This document shows, piece after piece, positions 26,843 through 36,616 of a stretch of 64,000 bases of DNA. Below the pieces are notes generated by a model. It saw only the letters and a program-made list of their open reading frames with translations. It was not told where the DNA came from and searched no databases. Source of the stretch: Alloyangia pacifica (GTDB taxonomy: Bacteria; Pseudomonadota; Alphaproteobacteria; Rhodobacterales; Rhodobacteraceae); NCBI RefSeq assembly GCF_900116195.1, contig NZ_FOZW01000001.1, positions 372,001-436,000 of the forward strand, given 5' to 3'. Made by a program: the position numbers and the translations under genes. Each line of letters starts with the position of its first letter. Position 1 is the stretch's first letter.

Positions 26843-26882
26843 CGGAAACTTGTTTCCTAAACGTGACGTAATCAAGTTTCCG
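26843..26882. promoter_or_regulatory. Nested inverted repeats ahead of malate synthase
   Basis: A perfect 10-base inverted repeat CGGAAACTTG (26843-26852) and CAAGTTTCCG (26873-26882) ends one base before the ribosome site. Inside it, GGAAAC-TT-GTTTCC (26844-26857) is a second perfect palindrome. Three GTTTCC half-sites in 40 bases suggest an operator; the spacing would also allow an mRNA hairpin that hides the start. Confidence 0.5.
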
Positions 26883-26896
26883 AAGGAGGTGTCCCC

Positions 26897-29050
26897 ATGA
26901 CTGCCAGCACGACCGCCCGCATCGATCGCCACGGCCTGCAGATCGACCCGGTGCTCTGCACATTCGTCGAGGAAAAGGCCCTGCCGGGGTCCGGCGTCGA
27001 GGCCGATGCCTTCTGGGCGGCGCTGTCGCAGCTGGCGCATGAGTTCGGCCCGCGCAACGCGGCGCTGCTGGCCAAGCGCGACGCACTGCAGGAGCAGATC
27101 GACGCCTGGCACAAGGCGAACCCGGGCGTGCCGGACCTGCCGAGCTACACCGCCTTCCTCGAGGAGATCGGCTACCTGCTGCCCGAGGGGCCGGACTTCG
27201 AGATCGAGACCCGGAACACCGACCCCGAGTTCGCCTCGGTGCCTGGCCCGCAGCTGGTGGTGCCGATCACCAATGCCCGTTACGCGCTGAACGCCGCAAA
27301 CGCCCGCTGGGGCTCGCTCTACGATGCCTTCTACGGCACCGACGCCATGGGCTCGCTGCCGCCGAAGGGCGGCTTCGACGCGGCGCGCGGCAAGGAGGTC
27401 GTGGCGAAGGCCAAGGCATTCCTCGACGAGAACTTCCCGGTGGCGGGCGGCAGCCATACCGAGGCGGCGGGCTACGCCGTCGAGGGTGGCGCGCTGCTGG
27501 TGGGCGGCAAGCCGCTGGCCAAGCCGGAGCAATTCGCCGGCTATCGCGGCGACGCCGCCGCGCCCGAGGCGGTGCTGCTGGTCAACAACGCGCTGCACGT
27601 CGAGCTGGTCATCGACCGGACGCATTTCATCGGCAAGGACGATGCTTCGGGTCTCGCCGACGTCCTGATGGAATCTGCCGTCTCGGCGATCATGGACTGC
27701 GAGGACTCGGTCGCCTGCGTCGACGGCGAGGACAAGACGCTGGCCTATACCAACTGGCTCGGCCTGATGAAGGGCGATCTGGCCGATACCTTCGAGAAGG
27801 GCGGCAAGTCGGTCACCCGCACGCTCAATGCCGACCGCAGCTACACCGCGCCGGACGGATCGGAGCTGGTGCTGAAGGGCCGCGCGCTGATGCTGGTGCG
27901 CAACGTGGGCCATCTGATGACCAACCCGGCGATCCTGCTGAAGGACGGCTCGGAGATCTTCGAAGGCCTGATGGACGCGATGGTCACCACGCTCATCGCC
28001 AAGCACGATCTGGCGAAGGACGGCGGGCCGCGCAACTCGACCCAGGGCTCGGTCTACGTGGTGAAGCCGAAGATGCACGGGCCGGAAGAAGTGGGTTTCG
28101 CCGACGAGATTTTCAGCTTCGTCGAGAAGGCGCTCGGGCTGCCGCAATACACCGTGAAGCTCGGCATCATGGACGAGGAGCGCCGCACCTCGGCCAACCT
28201 CAAGGAATGCATCCGCGCCGCGAAGAATCGCGTCGCTTTCATCAACACCGGCTTCCTCGACCGCACCGGCGACGAGATGCATACGGCGATGGAAGCGGGC
28301 CCGATGCTGCGCAAGGGCGACATCAAGAACACCGCCTGGATCGCCTCCTACGAGGATCGCAACGTCGACATCGGGCTTGCCTGCGGGCTGCGCGGCAAGG
28401 CGCAGATCGGCAAGGGCATGTGGGCCATGCCCGACCTGATGGAGGCGATGCTCGCGGCGAAGATCGGTCACCCGAAGGCCGGGGCCAACTGCGCCTGGGT
28501 GCCGTCACCCACCGCCGCCACGCTGCACGCGCTGCACTACCACATGGTCGACGTGCTGGCGCGCCAGGCAGAGATCGCCGCAGGCGGGCCGCGCGGCACG
28601 CTCGAGGACCTGCTGACCATCCCGGTCTCCGCCGGCGCCAACTGGTCGGATGAGGAGATCCGCGAGGAGATCGAGAACAACGCGCAGGGCATCCTCGGCT
28701 ACGTGGTGCGCTGGGTCGACCAGGGCGTCGGCTGCTCGAAGGTTCCGGACATCCATGACGTCGGCCTGATGGAAGACCGCGCGACCTGCCGTATCTCCTC
28801 GCAGCACCTGGCCAACTGGCTGCATCATGGCGTTGTCTCCGCCGAGGAAGTGCGCGGCGTGATGGAGAAGATGGCTGCCGTCGTGGACCGCCAGAACGCC
28901 GGCGATGCCGCCTATACGCCGATGGCGCCGGGCTTTGACACCGTGGCCTACAAGGCGGCCTGCGACCTGGTGTTCGAAGGCCGGGTGCAGCCCTCGGGCT
29001 ACACAGAGCCGGTGCTGCACCGGCGCCGCCTGGAGCTCAAGTCGGGCTGA
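26897..29050 (+). CDS. glcB: Malate synthase G
   Basis: This enzyme condenses glyoxylate with acetyl-CoA to malate (glyoxylate bypass and glycolate use), 717 aa, normal for the monomeric G form. Characteristic segments are [43 protein letters not shown] (with catalytic Arg), and the CoA-site [11 protein letters not shown] with [27 protein letters not shown] lies 7 bases before the ATG. It is preceded by nested inverted repeats and is followed by a GlcG-like gene, matching its glc context in other bacteria. Confidence 0.96.
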   Translation: MTASTTARIDRHGLQIDPVLCTFVEEKALPGSGVEADAFWAALSQLAHEFGPRNAALLAKRDALQEQIDAWHKANPGVPDLPSYTAFLEEIGYLLPEGPDFEIETRNTDPEFASVPGPQLVVPITNARYALNAANARWGSLYDAFYGTDAMGSLPPKGGFDAARGKEVVAKAKAFLDENFPVAGGSHTEAAGYAVEGGALLVGGKPLAKPEQFAGYRGDAAAPEAVLLVNNALHVELVIDRTHFIGKDDASGLADVLMESAVSAIMDCEDSVACVDGEDKTLAYTNWLGLMKGDLADTFEKGGKSVTRTLNADRSYTAPDGSELVLKGRALMLVRNVGHLMTNPAILLKDGSEIFEGLMDAMVTTLIAKHDLAKDGGPRNSTQGSVYVVKPKMHGPEEVGFADEIFSFVEKALGLPQYTVKLGIMDEERRTSANLKECIRAAKNRVAFINTGFLDRTGDEMHTAMEAGPMLRKGDIKNTAWIASYEDRNVDIGLACGLRGKAQIGKGMWAMPDLMEAMLAAKIGHPKAGANCAWVPSPTAATLHALHYHMVDVLARQAEIAAGGPRGTLEDLLTIPVSAGANWSDEEIREEIENNAQGILGYVVRWVDQGVGCSKVPDIHDVGLMEDRATCRISSQHLANWLHHGVVSAEEVRGVMEKMAAVVDRQNAGDAAYTPMAPGFDTVAYKAACDLVFEGRVQPSGYTEPVLHRRRLELKSG

Positions 29051-29091
29051 GGGAGGTGATCGGGGCGCGGCACCCTTGATGGGCGCCGGAG

Positions 29092-29150
29092 CGAGGGGGC
29101 TGTCTGCCCCCTCGCGCTCCCCCGAGGATATTTTCGTCTAGACGAAAGGG
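29092..29150. repeat. Hairpin pair between glcB and the GlcG-like gene
   Basis: A 10-bp stem GCGAGGGGGC/GCCCCCTCGC with TGTCT loop is followed by CCCCCGAGGATATT and a perfect 16-base palindrome TTTCGTCTAGACGAAA (about 29131-29146). It begins about 40 bases after the glcB stop and may act as a processing or termination signal. Its GGGGC-loop-GCCCC style recurs at 63058-63074. Confidence 0.5.
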
Positions 29151-29187
29151 CGGGCGCGGTGCGTCTGCCACAGAAGGGAGAGAGAAG

Positions 29188-29616
29188 ATGGCAGGAATTT
29201 CGCTGAGCCGGGCGCGGACGATCATTCGCAAGGCGCTTGAGGCCGGGAAAGAGGCAGGCATGGCTCCGCTCTCGGTGGTGGTGCTGGACGAGGGCGGCCA
29301 CGTGCAGGCCTTCGAGCGGCAGGACGGCGCCTCGCCGGGCCGCTTCGAGATCGCCTTCGGCAAGGCCTATGGCGCCGTGATGCTGGGCATGCCGGGCTCG
29401 GCGCAGATGGCGCGGGCCGAGAGCCAGGCCTATTTCATCGCCGCGGCCAACGGCGCTTTCGGCGGCAAGCTGATCCCGGTGCCCGGCGGGGTTCTGGTCA
29501 AGGACGCCAAGGGCCGCACGCTGGGGGCGGTGGGCGTCACCGGCGACAGCTCGGACAATGATGCGGCTGCCGCAAAAGCGGGCATCGAGGCGGTGGGGCT
29601 GACGGCGGTCATCTGA
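29188..29616 (+). CDS. GlcG/HbpS family protein
   Basis: This is a 142-aa single-domain protein of the GlcG/HbpS (DUF336) family, found beside glycolate and heme genes. Recognisable parts are LSVVVLDEGGHVQAFERQDG, AFGKAYGAVMLG and GGVLVKDAKGRTLGAVGVTGD. Members bind small ligands or heme, but the biochemical role is unproven. It is next to malate synthase G, which fits a glycolate/glyoxylate link. GGGAGAGAAG precedes the ATG. Confidence 0.85.
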   Translation: MAGISLSRARTIIRKALEAGKEAGMAPLSVVVLDEGGHVQAFERQDGASPGRFEIAFGKAYGAVMLGMPGSAQMARAESQAYFIAAANGAFGGKLIPVPGGVLVKDAKGRTLGAVGVTGDSSDNDAAAAKAGIEAVGLTAVI

Positions 29617-29675
29617 GCCACCTTTCCGAAAGCCTTTCCCTGCCTTATGTTTGACCCAAACAGGCAAGGAGAGGC

Positions 29676-30467
29676 ATGCAAATGACCCGTCCCGTCGTAG
29701 GCATCATCGGAAACCAGCATCTGCTCAACGAGCATTATCCCGCCCATGCGGGCGGGGTGATGAACACCGAGGCGATCGCCTGCGTCTCGCGCTGCCTGCC
29801 GCTGCTGATCGCCGCCGACCCGCGCTACGTCTCGGTCGAGGAACTGATGGAGACCTGCGACGGCTTCCTGCTCACCGGCGGGCGGCCCAACGTGCACCCC
29901 GAGGAATACGGCGAGGAAGCGACCGAGGCGCATGGCGCCTTCGACCGTGCCCGCGATGCCATCGTGTTGCCGCTGGTGCGGGCCTGCGTCGAACGGGGGC
30001 AGCCGTTCCTCGGCATCTGCCGTGGATTTCAGGAGGTAAACGTCGCCATGGGCGGCACGCTCTATCCCGAGATCCGCGACCTGCCGGGGCGGATGAATCA
30101 CCGCATGCCCCCCGATGGTACGCTCGAGGAGCGCTTTGCTCTGCGCCACAAGGTGACGCTGAGCGAGGGCGGGCGGTTCCACAAGCTTTTCGGCGCCACC
30201 GAGGTGATGACCAACACGCTTCACGGTCAGGGCATCAAGCGCCCCGGCGCGCGCATCGAGATCGAGGGGCTGGCCCCCGACGGCACGCCCGAGGCGCTCT
30301 ACGTCAGGGGCGCGCCGGGCTTCACCATGGCTGTGCAATGGCACCCGGAGTGGGACGCGGCCAATGATCCGGTCTCGCGGCCGCTGTTCACCGCCTTCGG
30401 CGATGCGGTGCGGGACTGGGCGGGTCGGTCCGAGGGGCATCACGCCCCCCGGGTGGCCTCTGCCTGA
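29676..30467 (+). CDS. Gamma-glutamyl-gamma-aminobutyrate hydrolase family (peptidase C26)
   Basis: This is a 263-aa class I glutamine-amidotransferase-like hydrolase, related to PuuD. The nucleophile Cys is in GICRGFQEVNVAMGG, and the His-Glu pair is in QWHPEWDA. The family cleaves gamma-glutamyl bonds on amines such as GABA in putrescine catabolism. An in-frame ATG at 29682 is an alternative start; the ribosome site AAGGAGAGG would serve either. No other putrescine genes are nearby, so the exact substrate is open. Confidence 0.85.
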   Translation: MQMTRPVVGIIGNQHLLNEHYPAHAGGVMNTEAIACVSRCLPLLIAADPRYVSVEELMETCDGFLLTGGRPNVHPEEYGEEATEAHGAFDRARDAIVLPLVRACVERGQPFLGICRGFQEVNVAMGGTLYPEIRDLPGRMNHRMPPDGTLEERFALRHKVTLSEGGRFHKLFGATEVMTNTLHGQGIKRPGARIEIEGLAPDGTPEALYVRGAPGFTMAVQWHPEWDAANDPVSRPLFTAFGDAVRDWAGRSEGHHAPRVASA

Positions 30468-30482
30468 AGAGGCGGGCGAGTA

Positions 30483-31691
30483 TCAGGTAACGCGCTTGCG
30501 GCGCTGGTACTTGGGCTGATCCCAGAGCGCGCCACGCAGGATGCGGGCGAGGATCTCCACCGCCTCGCGCACCTCGTCCTCGCCGATGTAGAGAGGGGTG
30601 ATGCCGAAGCGCATGATGTCGGGTGCACGGAAATCGCCGATCACCCCGAGGTCGATCAGCGCCTGCATCGCCGCGTAGCCATGCTCGAAGCGGAAGCTGA
30701 CCTGGCTGCCGCGCTTGTCGTTTTCGCGCGGGGTGGCGAGCTTGAGGCCCGGACAATGGGTCTCGACCTCTTCGATCATCAGCCCGGTCAGCGCCAGCGA
30801 GCGCTTGCGCACGTCCTCCATGTCGATCTTGTCCCAGACGTCGAGCGCGGCGTCGAGCGCCGCCATCTGGATCACCGGCGGCGTGCCGACGCGCATGCGC
30901 TCGATGCCCGGCGCCGGGCGGTAGCTGCGCTCGAAGGCGAAGGGTGTGTCGTGGCCGAGCCAGCCCGAGAGCGCGGGTTCGGCGTGCTCGGCGTGGCGCG
31001 GGGCGACGTAGATGAAGGCTGGGGCGCCGGGGCCGGCGTTGAGGTACTTGTAGGTGCAGCCGACGGCGAAATCGGCCTTGCCGCCTGCCACATCGACCGG
31101 CAGCGCGCCCGCCGAATGCGCAAGATCCCAGATCGCCAGTGCGCCCATCTCGTGGGCCTTGGAAGTCAGAGCCGCGACATCATGGCGGCGGCCGGTGCGG
31201 TAGTCGACCTCGGTCACCAGCAGCACGGCGACCTCCTCGGTGATCTCCTCTTCCAGCCGGTGCGGCTCGGCGAGCCGCAGCTCATAGTCATCGCCCAGCA
31301 GTTCGATCAACCCTTCGGCCATGTAGAGGTCCGAGGGGAAGTTGCCGGTGTCCGACAGGATCACCTTGCGACCCGGGTTCAACGCCACGGCGGCGGCCAG
31401 CGCCTGGAAGACCTTGATCGACAGCGTGTCGCCAACCACGGTGTGGCCCTTTTCCGCGCCGATCAGCCGGCCAATGCGGTCGCCGAGCCGGGTCGGCATC
31501 TCCATCCAGCTGCAGGCGTTCCAGCCGGTGATCAGGTGCTCGCCCCATTCTTCGGTCAGCATCTTCTCGATGCGCGCCGGGGTGGCCTTGGGCAGCGGGC
31601 CCAGCGAGTTGCCGTCGAGGTAGATCATCCCGAGCGGAAGGTGGAACTGGTCCTTGGTCCAGTCGAAGATGGAGCCTGTGGGGGTGGTCAA
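30483..31691 (-). CDS. kynU: Kynureninase
   Basis: This PLP enzyme cleaves kynurenine to anthranilate and alanine in tryptophan breakdown, 402 aa. It begins with the family segment YLDGNSLGPLPKAT; the PLP Lys is in GCTYKYLNAGPGAPAF, and the WDLAHSAGALPVD segment carries the cofactor-binding Asp. Its start codon overlaps the stop of an upstream SDR gene (ATGA on the minus strand). No tryptophan dioxygenase or formamidase gene is in the window. Confidence 0.94.
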   Translation of the reverse strand: MTTPTGSIFDWTKDQFHLPLGMIYLDGNSLGPLPKATPARIEKMLTEEWGEHLITGWNACSWMEMPTRLGDRIGRLIGAEKGHTVVGDTLSIKVFQALAAAVALNPGRKVILSDTGNFPSDLYMAEGLIELLGDDYELRLAEPHRLEEEITEEVAVLLVTEVDYRTGRRHDVAALTSKAHEMGALAIWDLAHSAGALPVDVAGGKADFAVGCTYKYLNAGPGAPAFIYVAPRHAEHAEPALSGWLGHDTPFAFERSYRPAPGIERMRVGTPPVIQMAALDAALDVWDKIDMEDVRKRSLALTGLMIEEVETHCPGLKLATPRENDKRGSQVSFRFEHGYAAMQALIDLGVIGDFRAPDIMRFGITPLYIGEDEVREAVEILARILRGALWDQPKYQRRKRVT

Positions 31692-32437
31692 AATTCGCCT
31701 CCTGCGATTTCGATGGCCTGACCGTTCACGCTGCCCGAGCCGGGGCCGCAGAGCCAGAGGGCGGCGGCTGCGATTTCCTCGGGGGCGATCAGGCGGTTAT
31801 GGGGATTGGCGGAGTGGACGAGGCGGCTGGCCTCTTCCTGCGTAAGGCCCTCGCGGGCCATGACGCGGGTGATGTTCTGCGCTGCGATGCCGGTCTCGAC
31901 ATAGGCCGGGCAGAGCGCGTTGAAGGTCAGCGGCGCGCCGGCGTGATCGGCGGCGAGCGCCCGGATCAGCCCGACGAGCCCGTGCTTGGCGGCGACATAG
32001 GGCGCGGCGCGGCGCATGCCCTTGATTCCGGCGACCGAGGAGATGGCGATGACCCGGCCCCAGCCGGCGGCCTGCATGGCGGGCAGGGTCTCGCGGATGG
32101 TCAGGAAGGCGCCGTCGAGGTTGACCGCCATGCTGCGGCGCCAATCGTCGAGGGAGAGGCCGGGCAGTTCGGCGGGCTCCGCAAGCCCGGCGTTGGCGAT
32201 GCAGATCTGGATGGGGCCGCGCGCGGCGCTGGCGGCCTTGACGCCCGCGCGAACCGAGGCCTCGTCCGTCACGTCCATTGCCTGCGGATGAAGCCCGGCG
32301 CCTGCCGCAGCATCGAGCACCTCGGGGCGGCGCCCGGCGATGGTGACCTGCGCGCCCGCGGCCGCCAGCGCACGGGCGATGGCGAGGCCGATCCCGGTTC
32401 CTCCTCCGGTCACCAGCGCGTGGTTCCCTGTCAGCAT
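31688..32437 (-). CDS. SDR family oxidoreductase
   Basis: This is a 249-aa short-chain dehydrogenase. The cofactor motif is TGGGTGIG, the structural motif is NAGLAE, and the catalytic Ser, Tyr and Lys appear as ISSVAG and YVAAKHG. The tail (NPHNRLIAPEEIAAAALWLC) resembles 3-hydroxybutyrate dehydrogenase-like SDRs. I chose the ATG at 32437 (MLTGNHALVTGGGTGIG) rather than a longer frame beginning at 32491. It is translationally coupled to kynU, so it may act on a tryptophan-derived compound, which is inference. Confidence 0.85.
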   Translation of the reverse strand: MLTGNHALVTGGGTGIGLAIARALAAAGAQVTIAGRRPEVLDAAAGAGLHPQAMDVTDEASVRAGVKAASAARGPIQICIANAGLAEPAELPGLSLDDWRRSMAVNLDGAFLTIRETLPAMQAAGWGRVIAISSVAGIKGMRRAAPYVAAKHGLVGLIRALAADHAGAPLTFNALCPAYVETGIAAQNITRVMAREGLTQEEASRLVHSANPHNRLIAPEEIAAAALWLCGPGSGSVNGQAIEIAGGEF

Positions 32438-32605
32438 TCTGCTCCCTCGTCCTGCGCGGGGGAAAGTGGCGGGGATTTGCGGCGGTGGCAAGCGCGCGCT
32501 GCGGCATATCGCCCGCGCGACGTCGCGGAAGTGCTACGCTAGAAAAGCCAAAAGTCCCATGGGAGCCGGGAGTTGGCCCCGCCCAAGGACAGGAGGTGTA
32601 CCGCG

Positions 32606-33058
32606 ATGCCGAAAACACTCGATCTGCCGCCGGTCTGGCTGCTGGGCTGCCTCGTGCTGGCCTGGCTGCAGAAGACCGCGCTGCCGCTGGGGCTGGGCTT
32701 CGGCCCGGTCTGGGCGGACCTGCTGGGCGGGCTGCTGGTGGGCGGCGGTGTGCTGCTCTTGGTGCTCGCGCTGCTGGAAATGCGCCGCCAGCGCACCACC
32801 TTCATGCCGCATGAGGAACCGGGCCGCCTCGTGACCTCGGGCGTCTTTCGCCTGTCGCGCAATCCCATCTACCTGGGAGACGTGATGATTCTGGCGGGCT
32901 TCATCCTGTTCTGGGATGCGGTGCCATCGCTCGCCTTGCTGCCGATCTACGTCTGGCTGCTGGAAAAGCGCTTTATCGAGCCGGAAGAGGGGCGTTTGCG
33001 ACGAAAGTTTCTTGCGGAGTTCCGTAAGTATGAGAAACAAACCAGAAGGTGGCTTTGA
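32606..33058 (+). CDS. Isoprenylcysteine carboxyl methyltransferase-like membrane protein
   Basis: This is a 150-aa membrane protein of the ICMT/PEMT family. Three or four hydrophobic helices surround the signature RLSRNPIYLGDVMIL, and the C-terminal EEGRLRRKFLAEFRKYEKQTRRW is typical of the SAM-binding end. Bacterial members methylate lipids or unknown substrates. The ATG at 32606 has AGGAGGT eight bases ahead, which favours it over the frame opening at 32573. Confidence 0.8.
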   Translation: MPKTLDLPPVWLLGCLVLAWLQKTALPLGLGFGPVWADLLGGLLVGGGVLLLVLALLEMRRQRTTFMPHEEPGRLVTSGVFRLSRNPIYLGDVMILAGFILFWDAVPSLALLPIYVWLLEKRFIEPEEGRLRRKFLAEFRKYEKQTRRWL

Positions 33059-33094
33059 ATTTCCTTTGTCATGTGATTAACCGGGTCGTTCCGG

Positions 33095-33123
33095 TTGTGA
33101 GCATGTCACCGCGCGGGTAGACC
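33095..33123 (+). promoter_or_regulatory. Candidate pntA promoter
   Basis: TTGTGA and TAGACC are 17 bases apart. The -10 match is weak. A start near 33130 would leave a leader of about 65 bases. Confidence 0.3.
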
Positions 33124-33194
33124 ATACGTCAACCGAACAGCAAACAAGAAACCATGAAGGGTCGGACACTCGGCCTAAAAGGGGGACGAATTAA

Positions 33195-34772
33195 GTGAAG
33201 ATCGGAACGCCGACAGAGATTTTCGAGGGAGAGGCGCGCGTCGCCATGACCCCGGACTCGGCGCTGCAACTGCAGAAGCTGGGATATGATTGCCTGATCC
33301 AGTCAGGCGCCGGCGCGAAGGCAGGCTTTGCCGACGCGGCCTATGAGGCCGCTGGCGTGACCGTGGTGGCGGATGCCGCAGCGCTTTGGGCGCAGGCGGA
33401 CATCGTCGCCAAGGTGCGCCCGCCGAGCGAAGAGGAAGTGGCGTATCTCACGCCCGAGAAACTGCTGATCTCCTTCTTCTACCCGGCCTCGAACGAGGCG
33501 CTGATGAAGCAGGCCGCCGACCTCGGTGCCAGCGTCATCGCGATGGACATGGTGCCGCGCATCAGCCGCGCGCAGAAGATGGACGCGCTGTCGTCGATGG
33601 CCAATATCGCCGGCTACCGCGCGGTGATCGAGGCGGGCAACAACTTCGGCCGCTTCTTCACCGGTCAGGTGACCGCCGCCGGCAAGGTGCCGCCCGCCAA
33701 GGTGCTGATCGTCGGCGCCGGCGTGGCAGGTCTTGCCGCCATCGGCACCTCGACCTCGCTGGGTGCGATCACCTATGCCTTCGACGTGCGCCCGGAAGTG
33801 GCCGAGCAGGTCGAATCCATGGGGGCCGAATTCGTCTACCTCGATTTCGAGGAAGAGCAGGCCGACGGCGCGTCTTCCGGCGGCTATGCTTCGGTCTCCA
33901 GCCCGGAGTTCCGTGAAGCCCAGCTCGCCAAGTTCCGTGAACTTGCCCCCGAGATGGACATCGTCATCACCACCGCCCTCATTCCGAACCGGGAAGCCCC
34001 CGAGCTCTGGACCGAGGACATGGTCAAGGCAATGAAGCCCGGCTCGGTGATCGTCGACCTCGCCGCCGAGCGCGGCGGCAACTGCAAGCTGACGGTGATG
34101 GACGAGAAGATCGTCACCGACAACGGCGTGACCATCGTCGGCTACACCGACTTCCCGAGCCGCATGGCGACGCAGAGCTCGACGCTCTACGCCACCAACA
34201 TCCGGCACATGATGTCCGACCTGACGCCCGGCAAGACCGACGGCACGGTCGTGCACAACATGGAAGACGACGTGATCCGCGGCGCGACCATCGCGCACGC
34301 CAAGGACGTGACCTTCCCGCCGCCGCCGCCGAAAACCAAGGCGATCGCGGCCCAGAAGCCGAAGGAAAAGGCACCCGAGCTGACGCCGGAAGAGAAGCGC
34401 GCGCAGGAAGTGGCCGCCTTCAAGGCGCAGACGAAACAGCAGGTGACCCTGCTCACCGTCGGTGCCGTGCTGCTGCTCGGCGTGGGCCTCGTCGCGCCTG
34501 CCAGCTTCATGCAGCACTTCATCGTCTTCGTGCTGTCGGTCTTCGTCGGCTTCCAGGTGATCTGGAACGTCTCGCATTCCCTGCACACCCCGCTGATGGC
34601 CGTCACCAACGCCATCTCCTCGATCATCATCCTTGGCGCGCTGATGCAAATCGGCTCGGGCAACTGGCTGGTGATCATCCTTGCCGCGCTCTCGGTCTTC
34701 ATGGCCGGGATCAACATCTTCGGCGGCTTCCTCGTGACACGGCGCATGCTCGCCATGTTCCAGAAATCGTAA
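33195..34772 (+). CDS. pntA: NAD(P) transhydrogenase subunit alpha
   Basis: This is the alpha subunit of the proton-pumping transhydrogenase that makes NADPH from NADH, 525 aa. The NAD(H)-binding domain I spans about 1-380, with the conserved [22 protein letters not shown] segment and the Rossmann motif [11 protein letters not shown] charged linker ([18 protein letters not shown]) precedes four C-terminal membrane helices. The start is GTG. The gene is followed after 15 bases by pntB. Confidence 0.95.
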   Translation: MKIGTPTEIFEGEARVAMTPDSALQLQKLGYDCLIQSGAGAKAGFADAAYEAAGVTVVADAAALWAQADIVAKVRPPSEEEVAYLTPEKLLISFFYPASNEALMKQAADLGASVIAMDMVPRISRAQKMDALSSMANIAGYRAVIEAGNNFGRFFTGQVTAAGKVPPAKVLIVGAGVAGLAAIGTSTSLGAITYAFDVRPEVAEQVESMGAEFVYLDFEEEQADGASSGGYASVSSPEFREAQLAKFRELAPEMDIVITTALIPNREAPELWTEDMVKAMKPGSVIVDLAAERGGNCKLTVMDEKIVTDNGVTIVGYTDFPSRMATQSSTLYATNIRHMMSDLTPGKTDGTVVHNMEDDVIRGATIAHAKDVTFPPPPPKTKAIAAQKPKEKAPELTPEEKRAQEVAAFKAQTKQQVTLLTVGAVLLLGVGLVAPASFMQHFIVFVLSVFVGFQVIWNVSHSLHTPLMAVTNAISSIIILGALMQIGSGNWLVIILAALSVFMAGINIFGGFLVTRRMLAMFQKS

Positions 34773-34787
34773 GGAGAGGTGGGGACT

Positions 34788-36221
34788 ATGGAATTCGGAT
34801 TCACGACGGCGGCCTATGTGGTCGCGGCCGTTCTGTTCATCCTGTCGCTGGGTGGCCTCTCGGGGCAGGAAAGCGCCAAGCGCGCCGTGTGGTACGGCAT
34901 TGTCGGCATGGGCCTCGCGGTCTTCGCCACGCTGATCGGCCCGGGCTCGGGCCTCTGGCTGCTGTCGGTCATCCTGATCGCGGCCGGCGGCATCATCGGC
35001 ACCTACGTGGCCAAGAAGGTCGAGATGACCGAGATGCCGCAGCTGGTTGCCGCCATGCACTCGCTGGTGGGTCTCGCGGCGGTCTTCGTCGGCTTCAACG
35101 CGCACCTGACCATGCGCTCGGTCGAGAAAGCGCGTGCCGCCGGTGAGGCCGTGCATGGCACCTTCGCCGAGCTGGTCGCGCACAAGACCCCGGTCGAGCT
35201 GAGCATCCTGCAGGTCGAGCTTTTCCTGGGTATCTTCATCGGTGCGGTGACCTTCACCGGCTCGGTGATCGCCTATGGCAAGCTCGCCGGCAAGGTGACC
35301 TCCAAGGCCGAGAAACTGCCGGGCGGGCACATCCTGAACGCCTCCGCGGCGGCGCTCTCGGTGATCTGCCTGATCTGGTACATGAACACCGGCGGGCTCT
35401 TCCCCGTGCTGATCATGACGCTCTGCGCGCTCTTTATCGGCTACCACCTGATCATGGGCATCGGCGGCGCCGACATGCCTGTGGTGGTTTCGATGCTGAA
35501 CAGCTACTCGGGCTGGGCCGCGGCGGCCATCGGCTTCTCGCTGTCGAACGATCTGCTGATCGTCGTCGGCGCGCTGGTGGGCTCCTCGGGTGCGATCCTG
35601 TCGTACATCATGTGCAAGGCGATGAACCGCTCGTTCGTCTCGGTGATCCTCGGCGGCTTCGGCGGCACTTCTGGTCCGGCCATGGAGGTCGAGGGCGAGC
35701 AGGTGGCGATCGACGTCGACGGCGTGGCCTCGGCGCTCGAGGAAGCCGACAGCGTCATCATCGTGCCGGGCTACGGCATGGCCGTGGCACAGGCGCAGCA
35801 GAACGTCGCGGAACTCACCCGCAAGCTGCGCGCCAAGGGCAAGGAGGTGCGTTTCGCCATCCACCCCGTGGCGGGCCGTCTGCCGGGCCACATGAACGTG
35901 CTGCTGGCCGAGGCGAAGGTACCCTACGACATCGTTCTGGAAATGGACGAGATCAACGAGGACTTCCCCGAGACCGACGTGGTCATCGTCATCGGCTCGA
36001 ATGACATCGTGAACCCCGCCGCGCAGGAAGACCCCAACTCGCCCATCGCCGGCATGCCGGTGCTGGAAGTGTGGAAGGCCAAGCAGGTCTTCGTGTCGAA
36101 GCGCGGCCAGGGCACCGGCTACTCGGGCATCGAGAACCCGCTGTTCTACAAGGACAACACGCGGATGTACTACGGTGACGCGAAACAGTCGATCGGCGAG
36201 CTGCTGAACAAGATCGGCTGA
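34788..36221 (+). CDS. pntB: NAD(P) transhydrogenase subunit beta
   Basis: This is the beta subunit, 477 aa, with about nine membrane helices (1-270) and the NADP(H)-binding domain III (about 290-477). Domain III carries [28 protein letters not shown] and a long C-terminal lid with [17 protein letters not shown] took the ATG at 34788 with AAGGAGAGG ahead; a GTG at 34779 is in frame but lies inside that ribosome site. It forms the complete transhydrogenase with PntA. Confidence 0.95.
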   Translation: MEFGFTTAAYVVAAVLFILSLGGLSGQESAKRAVWYGIVGMGLAVFATLIGPGSGLWLLSVILIAAGGIIGTYVAKKVEMTEMPQLVAAMHSLVGLAAVFVGFNAHLTMRSVEKARAAGEAVHGTFAELVAHKTPVELSILQVELFLGIFIGAVTFTGSVIAYGKLAGKVTSKAEKLPGGHILNASAAALSVICLIWYMNTGGLFPVLIMTLCALFIGYHLIMGIGGADMPVVVSMLNSYSGWAAAAIGFSLSNDLLIVVGALVGSSGAILSYIMCKAMNRSFVSVILGGFGGTSGPAMEVEGEQVAIDVDGVASALEEADSVIIVPGYGMAVAQAQQNVAELTRKLRAKGKEVRFAIHPVAGRLPGHMNVLLAEAKVPYDIVLEMDEINEDFPETDVVIVIGSNDIVNPAAQEDPNSPIAGMPVLEVWKAKQVFVSKRGQGTGYSGIENPLFYKDNTRMYYGDAKQSIGELLNKIG

Positions 36222-36243
36222 GCCGGCTGATCCGGTCACAAAG

Positions 36244-36280
36244 AAGGGCCCCGCCAGGACTGGCGGGGCCCTTTGCTTTG
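36244..36280 (+). terminator. pntAB terminator
   Basis: A 13-bp stem AAGGGCCCCGCCA/TGGCGGGGCCCTT with a GGAC loop is followed by TGCTTTG, 22 bases after the pntB stop. Confidence 0.82.
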
Positions 36281-36325
36281 CCGCCGCGCTGCTGTCCCGG
36301 CGCCGCGCAGGCGGCGAGCTTAGAG

Positions 36326-36393
36326 TGCGTATTTGGAAAGAGAAGAAGGGACAGAGGGACACCCAGGGGGCTTCTTCTCTTTCCAAATACGCA
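36326..36393. repeat. 23-base perfect inverted repeat pair of the intergenic family
   Basis: The left arm (36326-36348) begins TGCGTATTTGGAAAGAGAAG, and the right arm (36371-36393) is its exact reverse complement, with a 22-base loop. The arms match the repeat family seen at 26630, 47834 and 63012. Confidence 0.75.
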
Positions 36394-36519
36394 TGGCGAT
36401 GCGGTGCCGCCCGCGCGGCGTCGGGGCAGGGCGGCGGGCCTCGGCGCCTGCCTCTCCACAGAAATCGGCGGTTTGAGCCCGCAAAGGCGCGGGCCCAGCC
36501 ATACAGGCGCGTTTCCGCC

Positions 36520-36548
36520 TTGCATGGACCCTCCGGGACGCATAGAAG
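36520..36548 (+). promoter_or_regulatory. Candidate trigger factor promoter
   Basis: TTGCAT and TAGAAG are separated by 17 bases. The start would be near 36555, beside the AAATTCGAATTT palindrome, leaving a leader of about 60 bases. Confidence 0.4.
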
Positions 36549-36616
36549 ACCGCAAATTCGAATTTCGCGGTGGGCCGGAGTCCGTGCCCCCGTATCACGA
36601 CCACAAGGGAATTGGC

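Larger units (their letters stand above)
36222..36616. other. 395-base gap between pntB and tig
   Basis: The gap holds the pntB terminator (36244-36280), the 23-base inverted repeat pair (36326-36393), a candidate tig promoter (36520-36548) and a perfect AAATTCGAATTT palindrome (36554-36565). I see no gene. Confidence 0.6.

Noticed and set aside
33303-36386. A 1027-codon minus-strand frame opposite pntAB
   Set aside because: It is antisense to two certain genes and has no recognisable motif.
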